A stretch of 64,000 nucleotides of DNA from Candidatus Kaiserbacteria bacterium (GTDB lineage Bacteria; Patescibacteria; Paceibacteria; UBA9973; UBA2103): contig JACPGH010000005.1 of assembly GCA_016182485.1 (NCBI GenBank), positions 62,001 through 126,000 on the forward strand, in the 5' to 3' direction. Positions within the stretch are counted from its first letter, which is position 1; each line of letters opens with the position of its first letter. The notes below the pieces were generated by a model, which searched no databases, was not told the origin of the DNA, and saw only the letters and a program-made list of their open reading frames with translations. Shown piece by piece: positions 14,973 through 22,505 of this stretch. A program made the position numbers and the translations under genes.

Positions 14973-15950
14973 ATGAACATAAATGATAAGATTTATGGAA
15001 CGGTTGAAGTGTCCGAGCCGGTTCTGCTTGAAATTCTCAACGGACCCTCGTTAGAGCGGCTCAAAGATATCGACCAATTCGGATATTTCACACCCTATGC
15101 CCAAGAACGGCATTTCTCGCGTTTCGAACATTCGGTTGGCGTTTTCCTGCTCTTACAAAAATATGGCGCATCGCTTGAGGAGCAAGTCGCCGGGCTTATT
15201 CACGACGTCTCACATTCAGCTTTCTCTCATTGCGTTGACTATGTTCTTGCTGCCAGCAGGGCAGAGAAGCAAGAGCATCAGGACAGCATCTTTGATACGT
15301 TCGTGCGGCGATCCGAACTGCCCGCTATCCTAGAGAAACGTGGCTTCGAGACAGGCAATGTTCTTGACGATTCTCGTCATCCGCTCAAAGAAACGCAGCT
15401 ACCTGACTTATGCGCCGACAGGATTGATTACACTTTGAGAGATATCTGCTTGTCAGGCGAGCGCGAAATTGCTCTCTCATTTCTGGACAAGCTCTCAGCT
15501 GAAAATGGGCGATGGATCTTTATGGATTATACGAGCGCAAGAGAATTTGCAGAGCGGTACGCGTATCTAAATAAGACTTACTGGGCAGGCGTAACGACCG
15601 CCGCTATGTTTTATACAGTCGGAGAATATCTTAAGCACGCGCTTTCAAAAGCGTATATTCTAGAAAACGATTTGTACACAACTGATACCCATGTGCTTGC
15701 AAAAATAGCCAAACATCATTCGTATGATACTGAACTTATGCTCTTATACGACAAAATGAATAATCGGATACCATTTAAGAACGACCCGACTAACTACGAC
15801 GCTATCGTGAAATGCAAGTCTCGAGCCATTAATCCTCTCTGCCGGTACGAAAAATCAATCAAACGCGTCTCCGAAGTGGATCCAGCATGGCTCGATGTAA
15901 TCGAGAGAGAATCGAAGCCAAAAGTGTTCTATCTAAAATTCGAACGATAG
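14973..15950 (+). CDS. HD-domain phosphohydrolase (dNTPase-like)
   Basis: 325 aa. Metal site: H53 in R-F-E-H-S-V-G, H77-D78 in G-L-I-H-D-V-S-H, and a later D in A-D-R-I-D-Y, the order seen in HD phosphohydrolases of the YdhJ/SAMHD1-like group. Probable nucleotide or phosphate-ester hydrolase; substrate unknown. The ATG is two bases after tRNA-Pro with no room for an SD, so the mRNA would become leaderless when the tRNA is processed. Confidence 0.85.
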   Translation: MNINDKIYGTVEVSEPVLLEILNGPSLERLKDIDQFGYFTPYAQERHFSRFEHSVGVFLLLQKYGASLEEQVAGLIHDVSHSAFSHCVDYVLAASRAEKQEHQDSIFDTFVRRSELPAILEKRGFETGNVLDDSRHPLKETQLPDLCADRIDYTLRDICLSGEREIALSFLDKLSAENGRWIFMDYTSAREFAERYAYLNKTYWAGVTTAAMFYTVGEYLKHALSKAYILENDLYTTDTHVLAKIAKHHSYDTELMLLYDKMNNRIPFKNDPTNYDAIVKCKSRAINPLCRYEKSIKRVSEVDPAWLDVIERESKPKVFYLKFER

Positions 15951-15954
15951 GCCC

Positions 15955-17109
15955 TTAAGGTAGACCCGTCGTAATTATCTTCTCGAGTTCCGGGATGCGG
16001 GAGGCGAAGGCGGCGACAGAGTCCGCTATCGGGGCGGCGAGCAGGAGATCGAGCGCCTGACCAGTCTCGCTCGCATATTGAGCGCGGACATACGTAGCGG
16101 AAAGTGCATTTAGCGAGCGGGAGCTCGTCTCACCGGTAACTGTGCTGGTGGTAATGAGGCCGACGAGCTTTCCAGAGCTGTCTGTCACCCCGCCGCCGGA
16201 GGAACCTTCCTGCGCCGCGGCGGAACCGCCGAGCGCGAGCACGTCGGCGGTATTCGTGCCGAACGTGAACAGCTCCTTCACCGATCCATACACGACGATA
16301 GGGTAAAGCGCGGAGCGGATCTGCTCTGCGTCCAAGAATTGCGCGCCATAGGAGGCAATGGCGACTCCGACGCCTTGGACTGGCGGCGCGGCAGAGAGAG
16401 AAATGAACGGGAATCGCGAGGGCAGCGGTTCGGAAGTCATACTCTTCGTGACTGCGAGCAGGGCGTAATCATATTGGCCGTCTCCGTCCGCTTCTGCCTC
16501 CGTTACCACCCTGGGGTTGGTCTTAAGCCAGGCGGGCGAGACGTACACGAGGGAAGCTTGATACATATCTTTTGCCGGGTTTCCCGAGCGGATCCGACAG
16601 GACACGCTCTGGTCGGCAAGCAGCAGATACTGGGCTATGTGCGCATTCGTCAGAATTATCCCTTTGGGATCGATGAATATGCCTCCGCCGCTCGTCGAAC
16701 GGATGCGACCGCCTGCGGGCGCATAGCACAGAATGTTGACCAGCGCGCCGCGGAGCATTTGCGCGCCCGCGTCCAGAGAGCCGGCATCCGTGGATGCCTC
16801 GATTGGCAAAGATACCGGGGCGGCAGAAACGGTCGTTTCTGCTGGGGGCGGCGCGACTTTAGCCACCGGAGGCTCTTTCTCCTCCTTTTTCTCCACAACT
16901 GTGGTGGAAGTGGCCTGAGTTGAATTGTCAGCCTCCGAAGAAAAGCCTGCGTCCGTGGCCGGCGAACCGGCGAGAGGGGCAGGGGCATAGTACTGTCGAA
17001 CTGTCTCCGCCGGATTGAGGAGCTTGAAAATAGCGAGGCCGCCTACGGCAAACAGGAGAAGGGCAAATAGGTACGGCGCGTACCGGCTCCAGCGGGACAT
17101 GTTCTTCAT
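15955..17109 (-). CDS. Membrane-anchored trypsin-like serine protease
   Basis: 384 aa. An N-terminal anchor (about residues 11-30), then a Pro/Thr/Ser/Glu-rich linker of about 80 residues, then a chymotrypsin-fold domain. The catalytic triad is visible as T-N-A-H-I-A (His), Y-D-Y-A-L-L (Asp) and Q-E-G-S-S-G-G-G-V (Ser). No PDZ domain, so it is not a full HtrA/DegP. Likely acts outside the membrane in quality control or processing. The ATG at 17100 is an equally good start. Ends 4 bp from the HD gene, convergent. Confidence 0.85.
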   Translation of the reverse strand: MKNMSRWSRYAPYLFALLLFAVGGLAIFKLLNPAETVRQYYAPAPLAGSPATDAGFSSEADNSTQATSTTVVEKKEEKEPPVAKVAPPPAETTVSAAPVSLPIEASTDAGSLDAGAQMLRGALVNILCYAPAGGRIRSTSGGGIFIDPKGIILTNAHIAQYLLLADQSVSCRIRSGNPAKDMYQASLVYVSPAWLKTNPRVVTEAEADGDGQYDYALLAVTKSMTSEPLPSRFPFISLSAAPPVQGVGVAIASYGAQFLDAEQIRSALYPIVVYGSVKELFTFGTNTADVLALGGSAAAQEGSSGGGVTDSSGKLVGLITTSTVTGETSSRSLNALSATYVRAQYASETGQALDLLLAAPIADSVAAFASRIPELEKIITTGLP

Positions 17110-17180
17110 ACGCTACCGCACTACTTCGCGACTTTCCAGCCGCTTCGAAGTGCGCGGCAAAAATGCTATTTTGAAAGAAG

Positions 17181-17207
17181 GCCCTACTTCGTAAAGCTAC
17201 GAAGGGC
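17181..17207. repeat. GCCCTACTTCGTA/TACGAAGGGC palindrome before tRNA-Gly
   Basis: Imperfect inverted repeat with an AAG loop, three bases before the tRNA-Gly gene. Same family as 31241-31268 and, more distantly, 4686-4711. Confidence 0.75.
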
Positions 17208-17210
17208 AAT

Positions 17211-17281
17211 GCGGGATTAGTTTAGTGGCAGAACTGCAGATTTCCAATCTGCTAGCGGGAGTTCGATTCTCCCATCCCGCA
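17211..17281 (+). tRNA. tRNA-Gly (UCC)
   Basis: Acceptor GCGGGAT/ATCCCGC, anticodon stem GCAGA/TCTGC with loop TTTCCAA (anticodon TCC), T arm GGGAGTTCGATTCTCCC, discriminator A. CCA not encoded. Confidence 0.95.
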
Positions 17282-17283
17282 CA

Positions 17284-17562
17284 TTATTCCAATATCCAAA
17301 GAACGCCGTAGACGAGCGCGGCGCAGAGCAAAGAAACAGGCAGGAGCTGATATTCGGTAGCGCGGCCGAGCAGCCACAAAGCGGAGTTCAAGACCATCCC
17401 GAACGCGAAAACCCCGAGAGCGCTAAATAAGCGATGCGCCGCGCGACGGCGCGAAGAGAGCAAGGGCACAGCATCTGCGTTTTCCAATCCTTCGATATCC
17501 GGCACATGAGCGACAGCGCGAGGGACTTCTAATTGCGAAAGGGCAGGGGATGCGGTCTTCAT
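17284..17562 (-). CDS. Small membrane protein (92 aa)
   Basis: The first 45 residues are soluble and include two Arg-rich stretches. Two hydrophobic segments follow (ALGVFAFGMVLNSALWLL and LLPVSLLCAALVYGVLWIL, about 48-65 and 73-91). No family recognised. It ends two bases after the tRNA-Gly on the other strand. Confidence 0.55.
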   Translation of the reverse strand: MKTASPALSQLEVPRAVAHVPDIEGLENADAVPLLSSRRRAAHRLFSALGVFAFGMVLNSALWLLGRATEYQLLPVSLLCAALVYGVLWILE

Positions 17563-17691
17563 AGTAATTACATTTTTTATACAGCGTACTCATTAAAATA
17601 TTAAAATCAAATTAAGAAAATTCAGAATTTTGACAAGCGAATTCAGTTATGCATAATGAAAAGCGGGAAATCTTTCACGGAGGAGGTCCGC

Positions 17692-17955
17692 ATGTGGCAA
17701 GATGTGCTTCGTGCAATCGGCCGGGGACTCGCGGCGGTGGCCACGGCGCTGTTCCTGCCGCCCCTTCAGGCGACCGGCGATGCCTTGGGCGCCTTCGTCC
17801 GCCGGCTCGCGCCATTCGTGGTGCTCGGGATCATTTTCCTGATCCTATGGCACACGAACCCGCAACTGCTGAACACGCTTCTCGAGTTCGGCATTGCGGT
17901 CGCGGTGATCATCGTCGCCTTCTGGGCGATTGGCAGGGGCCACCGCCGACGATGA
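17692..17955 (+). CDS. Small membrane protein (87 aa)
   Basis: Start at ATG 17692, six bases after SD GGAGGAGGT; a longer frame from 17656 lacks one. A hydrophobic hairpin covers roughly residues 40-80 (FVVLGIIFLILW and IAVAVIIVAFWAIG) with a basic tail GRGHRRR. No known family. A GC-rich hairpin terminator follows at 18003-18030. Confidence 0.65.
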   Translation: MWQDVLRAIGRGLAAVATALFLPPLQATGDALGAFVRRLAPFVVLGIIFLILWHTNPQLLNTLLEFGIAVAVIIVAFWAIGRGHRRR

Positions 17956-18002
17956 GCCGCAAGCGAAACGCTTGCCTCCGGAGGAAGGCGGGCGTTCGTT
18001 CC

Positions 18003-18034
18003 AATCGCGGCTCTCCCGAGCCGCGATTTGCTTT
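18003..18034 (+). terminator. Intrinsic terminator
   Basis: AATCGCGGCTC and GAGCCGCGATT, perfect 11-bp stem with TCCC loop, followed by TGCTTT. Ends transcription of the small membrane protein before rarA. Confidence 0.75.
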
Positions 18035-18060
18035 ATCCTGAAAAAGAGTACGCTAATCCC

Positions 18061-19263
18061 ATGGAACCCCTAGCAGCCCGGATTCGGCCGCAGACCTTGG
18101 ACGAGGTCGTCGGGCAGGAACATCTTGTCGGAGAAGGGAAGCCCTTGCGGGTCGCGGTCGAGAAGAAACATTTATTTTCTTTTATTCTCTGGGGCGCGCC
18201 CGGGACCGGGAAGACAACTATCGCGCGCATCTATGCGCGAGCGCTCGATGCCGCGCTGTATGAGCTCTCGGCGGTCTCCGCCGGCAAAGAAGACATTCGC
18301 AAAATTGTCCAACCGAGAAGTACCTTAGCGAAGCCTATAGGCCAAACTAAGGTACTGGCGGCAGAAATGGCGCAAGAGAGACCGAAAGTCCTTTTTCTGG
18401 ACGAGATACATCGCTTCAATAAAGCACAGCAGGATTTCCTCCTGCCCTATGTCGAGAGCGGGGAACTGACGCTTATCGGCGCGACGACGGAGAATCCGTC
18501 GTTCGAAGTGATCGCTCCATTACTATCGCGCTGCCGCGTCTTCGTGCTCGAGCCGCTCTCTGAAGAAGCCCTGCGCGCCATCGTGAAAAGCACCAAACTG
18601 AAAGTAGATAGAGCCGCGTTCGAGTGGCTCCTCGGATACGCGAACGGCGACGCGCGCAAGGCGCTCGGGATGCTCGAAGGCGCGACGAGCTTGTACGGGA
18701 AAGTTTCTGTTGACACCTTGAACCGCGCGCTCGAATCGCCGCACCTGCGCTACGACAAGAAAGGCGAGGAGCACTACGACACCATCAGCGCATTCATTAA
18801 AAGCATGCGGGCAAGTCAGCCGGATGCGGCGCTCTATTATCTGGCGCGCATGGTCGAGGCAGGCGAGGACCCGCTCTTTATCGCCCGCAGAATGGTCGTG
18901 TTCGCTTCCGAGGATATCGGCCTTGCCCAGCCGACGGCGCTCGTCGTCGCGAACGAAGTCTTCCGCGCTTGCGAGACGATCGGCTACCCGGAGTGCGCCA
19001 TCAATCTAGCCCACGGCGTCGCGTATCTCGCGCAAGCCAAGAAAGACCGCTCAGCTTACGACGCCCTGCGCGCCGCCCAAGCGGATGTGCGCACCTTCGG
19101 CAATCTCCCGGTCCCGAAAAAAATCCGCAATCCGGTCACGAAGCTCATGAAAGAGCTCGACTACGGCAAGGGCTATGAAAAATACCCCTCGAAGGGACTC
19201 GGGGCAAGTCCCGACGAATCCTATCTGCCGGACAAATTAAAGAAAAAGAAGTACTTGAAGTAG
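18061..19263 (+). CDS. rarA: Replication-associated recombination protein A (MgsA/WRNIP1 family AAA+ ATPase)
   Basis: 400 aa from ATG 18061. Opening P-L-A-A-R-I-R-P-x-T-L-D-E-V-V-G-Q, Walker A GAPGTGKTT (about 45-53), Walker B V-L-F-L-D-E-I-H-R-F-N-K-A-Q-Q-D, then the tetramerisation region with Y-P-E-C-A-I-N-L-A and C-terminal Y-L-P-D-x-L. RarA acts at stalled replication forks. An 18319-18356 palindrome inserts about 14 residues (RSTLAKPIGQTKVL) just before Walker B, a place where other RarA proteins are shorter. Confidence 0.95.
   Translation: MEPLAARIRPQTLDEVVGQEHLVGEGKPLRVAVEKKHLFSFILWGAPGTGKTTIARIYARALDAALYELSAVSAGKEDIRKIVQPRSTLAKPIGQTKVLAAEMAQERPKVLFLDEIHRFNKAQQDFLLPYVESGELTLIGATTENPSFEVIAPLLSRCRVFVLEPLSEEALRAIVKSTKLKVDRAAFEWLLGYANGDARKALGMLEGATSLYGKVSVDTLNRALESPHLRYDKKGEEHYDTISAFIKSMRASQPDAALYYLARMVEAGEDPLFIARRMVVFASEDIGLAQPTALVVANEVFRACETIGYPECAINLAHGVAYLAQAKKDRSAYDALRAAQADVRTFGNLPVPKKIRNPVTKLMKELDYGKGYEKYPSKGLGASPDESYLPDKLKKKKYLK
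18319..18356. repeat. Nested palindrome inside rarA
   Basis: AGTACCTTAG and CTAAGGTACT arms (10 bp, perfect) enclose a second perfect palindrome GCCTATAGGC (18333-18342). Translated in frame between the sensor helix and Walker B of RarA. Confidence 0.85.
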
Positions 19264-19288
19264 CGAAACTCATGTGGACTGCACAAAA

Positions 19289-20113
19289 TCAGCGTGCCGA
19301 TTCTTTATTACCCTCCACCTCTGCAATAATCCCTCGTAAAATCTCGTTCGCATCTATGACGCGCGAATGATCCTGCATGAATTTGAGGAACGAGAGCAGC
19401 ATCTTTTGGATTTCAGAATTGCGGATCTCAATAACCAGCTCTTCTCCGAGGGCCATCAGGTAGATGGATTGTTTAAAAATGAAGACCTGGCTGGCATGGT
19501 TAAAATATTCGCCTTCTACCACACCCACTCTCGTCGTGCGGCCTTCGAAATCCCTCGCCCACGAGACTCCCAATTCTCTCGCCATTCTTTCAAGCTCCCC
19601 GTCTTGGAATATTGACTCGGCAATGATGTTGTTTTTCTTCAGCGCACGATTGAAACGGTTCGTCTCCTGAAGAGAGAACGTTTTATTCCAATTTACAGCC
19701 GCACTATCGCCAACGAGAGAATAGAATCTCTCATTCTTGTGCGCAAAGAGCAGTTCGCCCAGCACCTTTCGAATCGAGTCCTGGCCGCGATGAATGATGA
19801 CCGTGGCATCCGAAAGGCCGTGCACCTCCTCAGTCCCTTCCGGAATCTTTAGAAGCGTCCGCTTAGCCGCATACAGCACCCCCTCGATATCTCGCTCGGG
19901 GGCGAGCCGCCACATTTTCTTGCCGCTCGTAATATGAGACTCAGCCAAACCGCGCTTTTTCAGATTGTAGAGAATCGCGTAGGCCGCCGTGCGAGACACT
20001 CTCGTTGCACGCGCCAATAAAAGAGGCGTATCAACACCACTCTGGAGGGCAGTGAGTATCTTTTCTTCTTTCTTTGAGAGTCCAAGTAGCTTGAGGGTTT
20101 CAGAAGCGGGCAT
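19289..20113 (-). CDS. TrmB-family transcriptional regulator (paralogue 3), divergent from the peptide operon
   Basis: 274 aa. HTH at residues 1-70 (L-G-L-S-K-K-E-E-K-I-L-T-A-L, A-T-R-V-S-R-T-A-A-Y-A-I-L-Y-N-L), then an effector domain (V-I-I-H-R-G-Q-D-S-I onward) with C-terminal helices. It reads away from the radical SAM peptide operon, with a 182-bp shared promoter region that holds two inverted repeats of TGTC/GACA type. Local control of the peptide operon and of itself is the simplest reading; ligand unknown. Confidence 0.85.
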   Translation of the reverse strand: MPASETLKLLGLSKKEEKILTALQSGVDTPLLLARATRVSRTAAYAILYNLKKRGLAESHITSGKKMWRLAPERDIEGVLYAAKRTLLKIPEGTEEVHGLSDATVIIHRGQDSIRKVLGELLFAHKNERFYSLVGDSAAVNWNKTFSLQETNRFNRALKKNNIIAESIFQDGELERMARELGVSWARDFEGRTTRVGVVEGEYFNHASQVFIFKQSIYLMALGEELVIEIRNSEIQKMLLSFLKFMQDHSRVIDANEILRGIIAEVEGNKESAR

Positions 20114-20141
20114 ACCGGAAGGGTAGCAAATGGGGCAATTC

Positions 20142-20259
20142 TGTCAAGTTATTTAGACACATATATACTCTGAAATTGCTATTTAGAATAAGACTTTTCT
20201 ATCAGTAATCACTCTATGACAGGATTATTTTTTACTGTCAACTGCAAGACGAATACACT
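20142..20259. promoter_or_regulatory. Divergent control region of TrmB paralogue 3 and the peptide operon
   Basis: TGTC (20142-20145) and GACA (20156-20159) form a half-conserved pair near the TrmB start. TGACAG (20217-20222) and CTGTCA (20235-20240) are 6-bp perfect arms 12 bases apart. The second overlaps a plausible rightward promoter: -35 TTTACT (20231-20236), 17-base spacer, -10 TACACT (20254-20259). Repression of the peptide operon by the divergent regulator is inferred. Confidence 0.55.
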
Positions 20260-20295
20260 TAATTCAGACCGATCCTTGAAAGGAGGTGAACGCCC

Positions 20296-20367
20296 ATGCC
20301 GACGGCCAACTCGGGTTCCGCCGGGAAGAGCCGCAAGGCTCTGCCGGCCAAGCGCCCCTCCAAGTAG
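20296..20367 (+). CDS. Candidate RiPP precursor peptide 1 (23 aa)
   Basis: A 24-codon ORF with an ideal SD (AAGGAGGTGA) 7 bases before the ATG. The peptide begins MPTANSGSAGKSRKALPA and ends RPSK; it is rich in Ser, Ala, Lys and Arg and has no Cys. A second, nearly identical ORF follows at 20471 (19 of 23 residues equal), and a radical SAM enzyme gene lies downstream. Conserved tandem peptides plus a radical SAM enzyme is the layout of ribosomally made, post-translationally modified peptides. No leader/core boundary can be seen. Not a family I recognise. Confidence 0.65.
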   Translation: MPTANSGSAGKSRKALPAKRPSK

Positions 20368-20470
20368 GGCGCGGGGAACCTGTCAGCTCCGGGCTGACCG
20401 AGTGCGCGCGCCACTTGGGAACAGAAGTGCGCGCAGCATTCAAAACACCAAGAGAAAGGAGGTGATGTCC

Positions 20471-20542
20471 ATGGCCACAGCCAACGCCGGTTCCGCTGGC
20501 AAGAGCCGCAAGGCTCTGCCGGCAAGACGCCCCTCCAAGTAG
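20471..20542 (+). CDS. Candidate RiPP precursor peptide 2 (23 aa)
   Basis: 24-codon ORF behind AAAGGAGGTGA. The sequence begins MATANAGSAGKSRKALPA and ends RRPSK. It differs from peptide 1 at four positions: P2A, S6A, and a conservative Lys/Arg and an Ala/Lys-Arg shift near the end. DNA differences include third positions, so both copies seem to be under selection at the protein level. The central GSAGKSRKALPA is fully conserved and is the likely modified or recognised part. Confidence 0.65.
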   Translation: MATANAGSAGKSRKALPARRPSK

Positions 20543-20552
20543 GAGACGGGCG

Positions 20553-20581
20553 GAAGCGGGGACTTGTCCCCGCTTCTTTGT
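20553..20581 (+). terminator. Hairpin attenuator between peptides and radical SAM gene
   Basis: GAAGCGGGGAC and GTCCCCGCTTC, perfect 11-bp stem, followed by TTTGTT. Placed between the precursor genes and the enzyme gene, a partial terminator would give many more peptide than enzyme transcripts, a common arrangement in RiPP operons. Confidence 0.7.
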
Positions 20582-20613
20582 TATCAACCCAGACTGCTAC
20601 TATGGAGAGGACA

Positions 20614-21960
20614 ATGGAAGGCCAACCGAAGCAGAAACTCGAGAGCCAAGAAGCGCTGTCAGAACTGACGTTGCAGACCGAGCTGCGCGAGAGCGGGGAG
20701 TACGCCTACGCCCCGTCCGCATCGCACTGGTACTGGAACATGGTGGACGGCAAGCCGTTCAGCGACACGCAGAAAGCGGAGCTTCTCCTGGCGCAAAAAG
20801 ACGAGCTTCCGTATCTGGTCTCCGCCTTGTTGGAGAGGACCTGCAATCTCCGCTGCGCGCACTGCATCTACCAAGACGAGCAGAGCAGCAGGAAGGCGTC
20901 GGAGGAAGGCCAGCTAGCGGCGGTCGTCGAGCACATAATCCGTACGATGCCGCAAGGCCCCGCAGAGCAGAGGGCCAAGTTCATGTCCGCCGGCAGAATC
21001 CTGCGGCCGTGGCACCTCGACATCTTCAAGAAACTTCGCGAGAGCCGGCCGGACGTGCAGCTTGGCGTCATCGACAACGGCACGTACACGAAACTGTTGC
21101 GCACATGGCCAGAAGGATTGCAACTGGACTGGCTCGACATCTCTGTGGACGGCACCGAGGCGAACCATGACAAGCAGAGAGGGGAGTCCTCATACGCCGC
21201 GGCTATGGAGGGACTGCGGCATGCGCGCGAAATCACTCGCTCTCGTGAAGAGGGCGGATATGTGGCATCGCTGCTGACGCTCACCAACATCAACGCGGGC
21301 GACGTCTTGCAAGTAGCCAATACTCTTCTCAATGAGAAGGCCGGCGAACCGCTGGCAGACAAGCTGAACCTCACGACCATGGGGCCGACCAACGCGATCA
21401 ATGCGCGCCTCGAGATAAGTCAGCTCGACTTCGCGCAGGCGTGGGACGGACTCAAAGAGGCGTGTGCGAAATACAACACGCCAGGCAACGAGCGTGTCTC
21501 GCTCGGCCTGTACCGCGTCGAGGACGTGGAGAAGCTCGCCGCAGTGGTCGGAGAAGGGAAATTCTTAGAGTCCTTTCCAGCCGACGAGGACAAGGCGCGC
21601 GAGCGGGTCACGTTCCGAGGCAACTTCGTCGAAACGCATGTCGACGGCGTGCCCGTCTCCTACCTGCCCATCTCGATCTGGCCGCCTGAAGAATTCTTGA
21701 TCGATGCGGATGGGGCATACCGCCTCGCCTACGAAGGCCAGTTCACGCTCGAGGAGCTGCGTGCGGGCTCACAAGAAAGCTGGGACGGCCACAGCGCGCG
21801 CGACTACACCGTCACGCAGCTCACGCCAGAGACGGACTTCCGCGCTGTGTACGAGCAAGCCGTGGATATCTACTGGCAACGCTTCGGCCACGCAAAGCTC
21901 GATCAGGAATTCGCCGCGTTCGCGCGAATACGCGAAAAGGCCCGACAAGAGGGCAGGTAA
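20614..21960 (+). CDS. Radical SAM enzyme, putative peptide maturase
   Basis: 448 aa from ATG 20614 (GGAGAGG just upstream); ATG 20602 is possible. The [4Fe-4S]/SAM motif is C77-N-L-R-C81-A-H-C84 (CX3CX2C). An N-terminal domain of about 75 residues precedes it and could bind a peptide leader. S-A-G-R-I-L-R-P-W and V-I-D-N-G-T-Y fit the barrel. There is only one other Cys downstream (in K-E-A-C-A-K-Y), so no SPASM or Twitch auxiliary cluster is evident. Context with two conserved micro-ORFs upstream argues for peptide modification; the reaction cannot be told from sequence. Confidence 0.8.
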   Translation: MEGQPKQKLESQEALSELTLQTELRESGEYAYAPSASHWYWNMVDGKPFSDTQKAELLLAQKDELPYLVSALLERTCNLRCAHCIYQDEQSSRKASEEGQLAAVVEHIIRTMPQGPAEQRAKFMSAGRILRPWHLDIFKKLRESRPDVQLGVIDNGTYTKLLRTWPEGLQLDWLDISVDGTEANHDKQRGESSYAAAMEGLRHAREITRSREEGGYVASLLTLTNINAGDVLQVANTLLNEKAGEPLADKLNLTTMGPTNAINARLEISQLDFAQAWDGLKEACAKYNTPGNERVSLGLYRVEDVEKLAAVVGEGKFLESFPADEDKARERVTFRGNFVETHVDGVPVSYLPISIWPPEEFLIDADGAYRLAYEGQFTLEELRAGSQESWDGHSARDYTVTQLTPETDFRAVYEQAVDIYWQRFGHAKLDQEFAAFARIREKARQEGR

Positions 21961-22051
21961 AAACATGGATGTAACGGTCCCGCATTCATCGCTGAATGCG
22001 GGACTTCTTATTGGTTAGAGCGAAAAGGCCGATATGGTATACTCGAATCGT

Positions 22052-22222
22052 ATGACTTTAGCTCAAGTCAAAAAACTCGTGCGACAAACGGAGAAGGCGG
22101 CGAAGCTCGTCTCGCGCAACCGCCTCCTCATCGAGACGTATTTGAGCATGCGAGAGGCTAAAGAAGGGAAAGTAACCTCGCATAAATCAACGAAAGCATT
22201 GTTCAAGCGCCTGCATATATGA
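22052..22222 (+). CDS. Antitoxin-like small protein (56 aa)
   Basis: Begins MTLAQVKKLVRQTEKAAKLV; helical, basic, ends K-A-L-F-K-R-L-H-I. Its stop overlaps the start of the toxin gene (ATGA), the usual type II toxin-antitoxin coupling. TATACT lies eight bases before the ATG and there is no SD, so translation is probably leaderless. Identified by position rather than by a known motif. Confidence 0.65.
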   Translation: MTLAQVKKLVRQTEKAAKLVSRNRLLIETYLSMREAKEGKVTSHKSTKALFKRLHI

Positions 22223-22494
22223 TCCCCGAGCGGCGAATCGATACTACGCCGCACTTTGATCATGCACTCACGCACTTTCTCAAAGCTCACCCAGACCTGC
22301 GGGAGAAGACACTTGTCCTCATTGATCGACTCGCAATAGACCCTTTTGACCCACGCAACAAGACGCATCGGTTATCAGGCCCGCTCAAGTCGCTGTGGGG
22401 AGCGCATATTTCATTTCAGTATCGCCTCATATTCGCGATTTCGGACGACGCCATTTTGTTAATAAACACAGGTTCGCACGATGAGGTGTATTAG
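22219..22494 (+). CDS. RelE/YafQ-like mRNA interferase toxin
   Basis: 91 aa. The RelE-fold pattern is visible: a helix with F-L-K-A-H-P-D-L-R-E-K, L-I-D-R-L-A-I-D-P-F-D-P-R-N-K-T-H-R-L-S-G, then W-G-A-H-I-S-F-Q-Y-R-L-I-F-A-I and a final L-L-I-N-T-G-S-H-D-E-V-Y. Toxins of this group cut mRNA on the ribosome. Four-base overlap with the upstream antitoxin. Confidence 0.8.
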   Translation: MIPERRIDTTPHFDHALTHFLKAHPDLREKTLVLIDRLAIDPFDPRNKTHRLSGPLKSLWGAHISFQYRLIFAISDDAILLINTGSHDEVY

Positions 22495-22505
22495 CAGAGC
22501 CTAAT

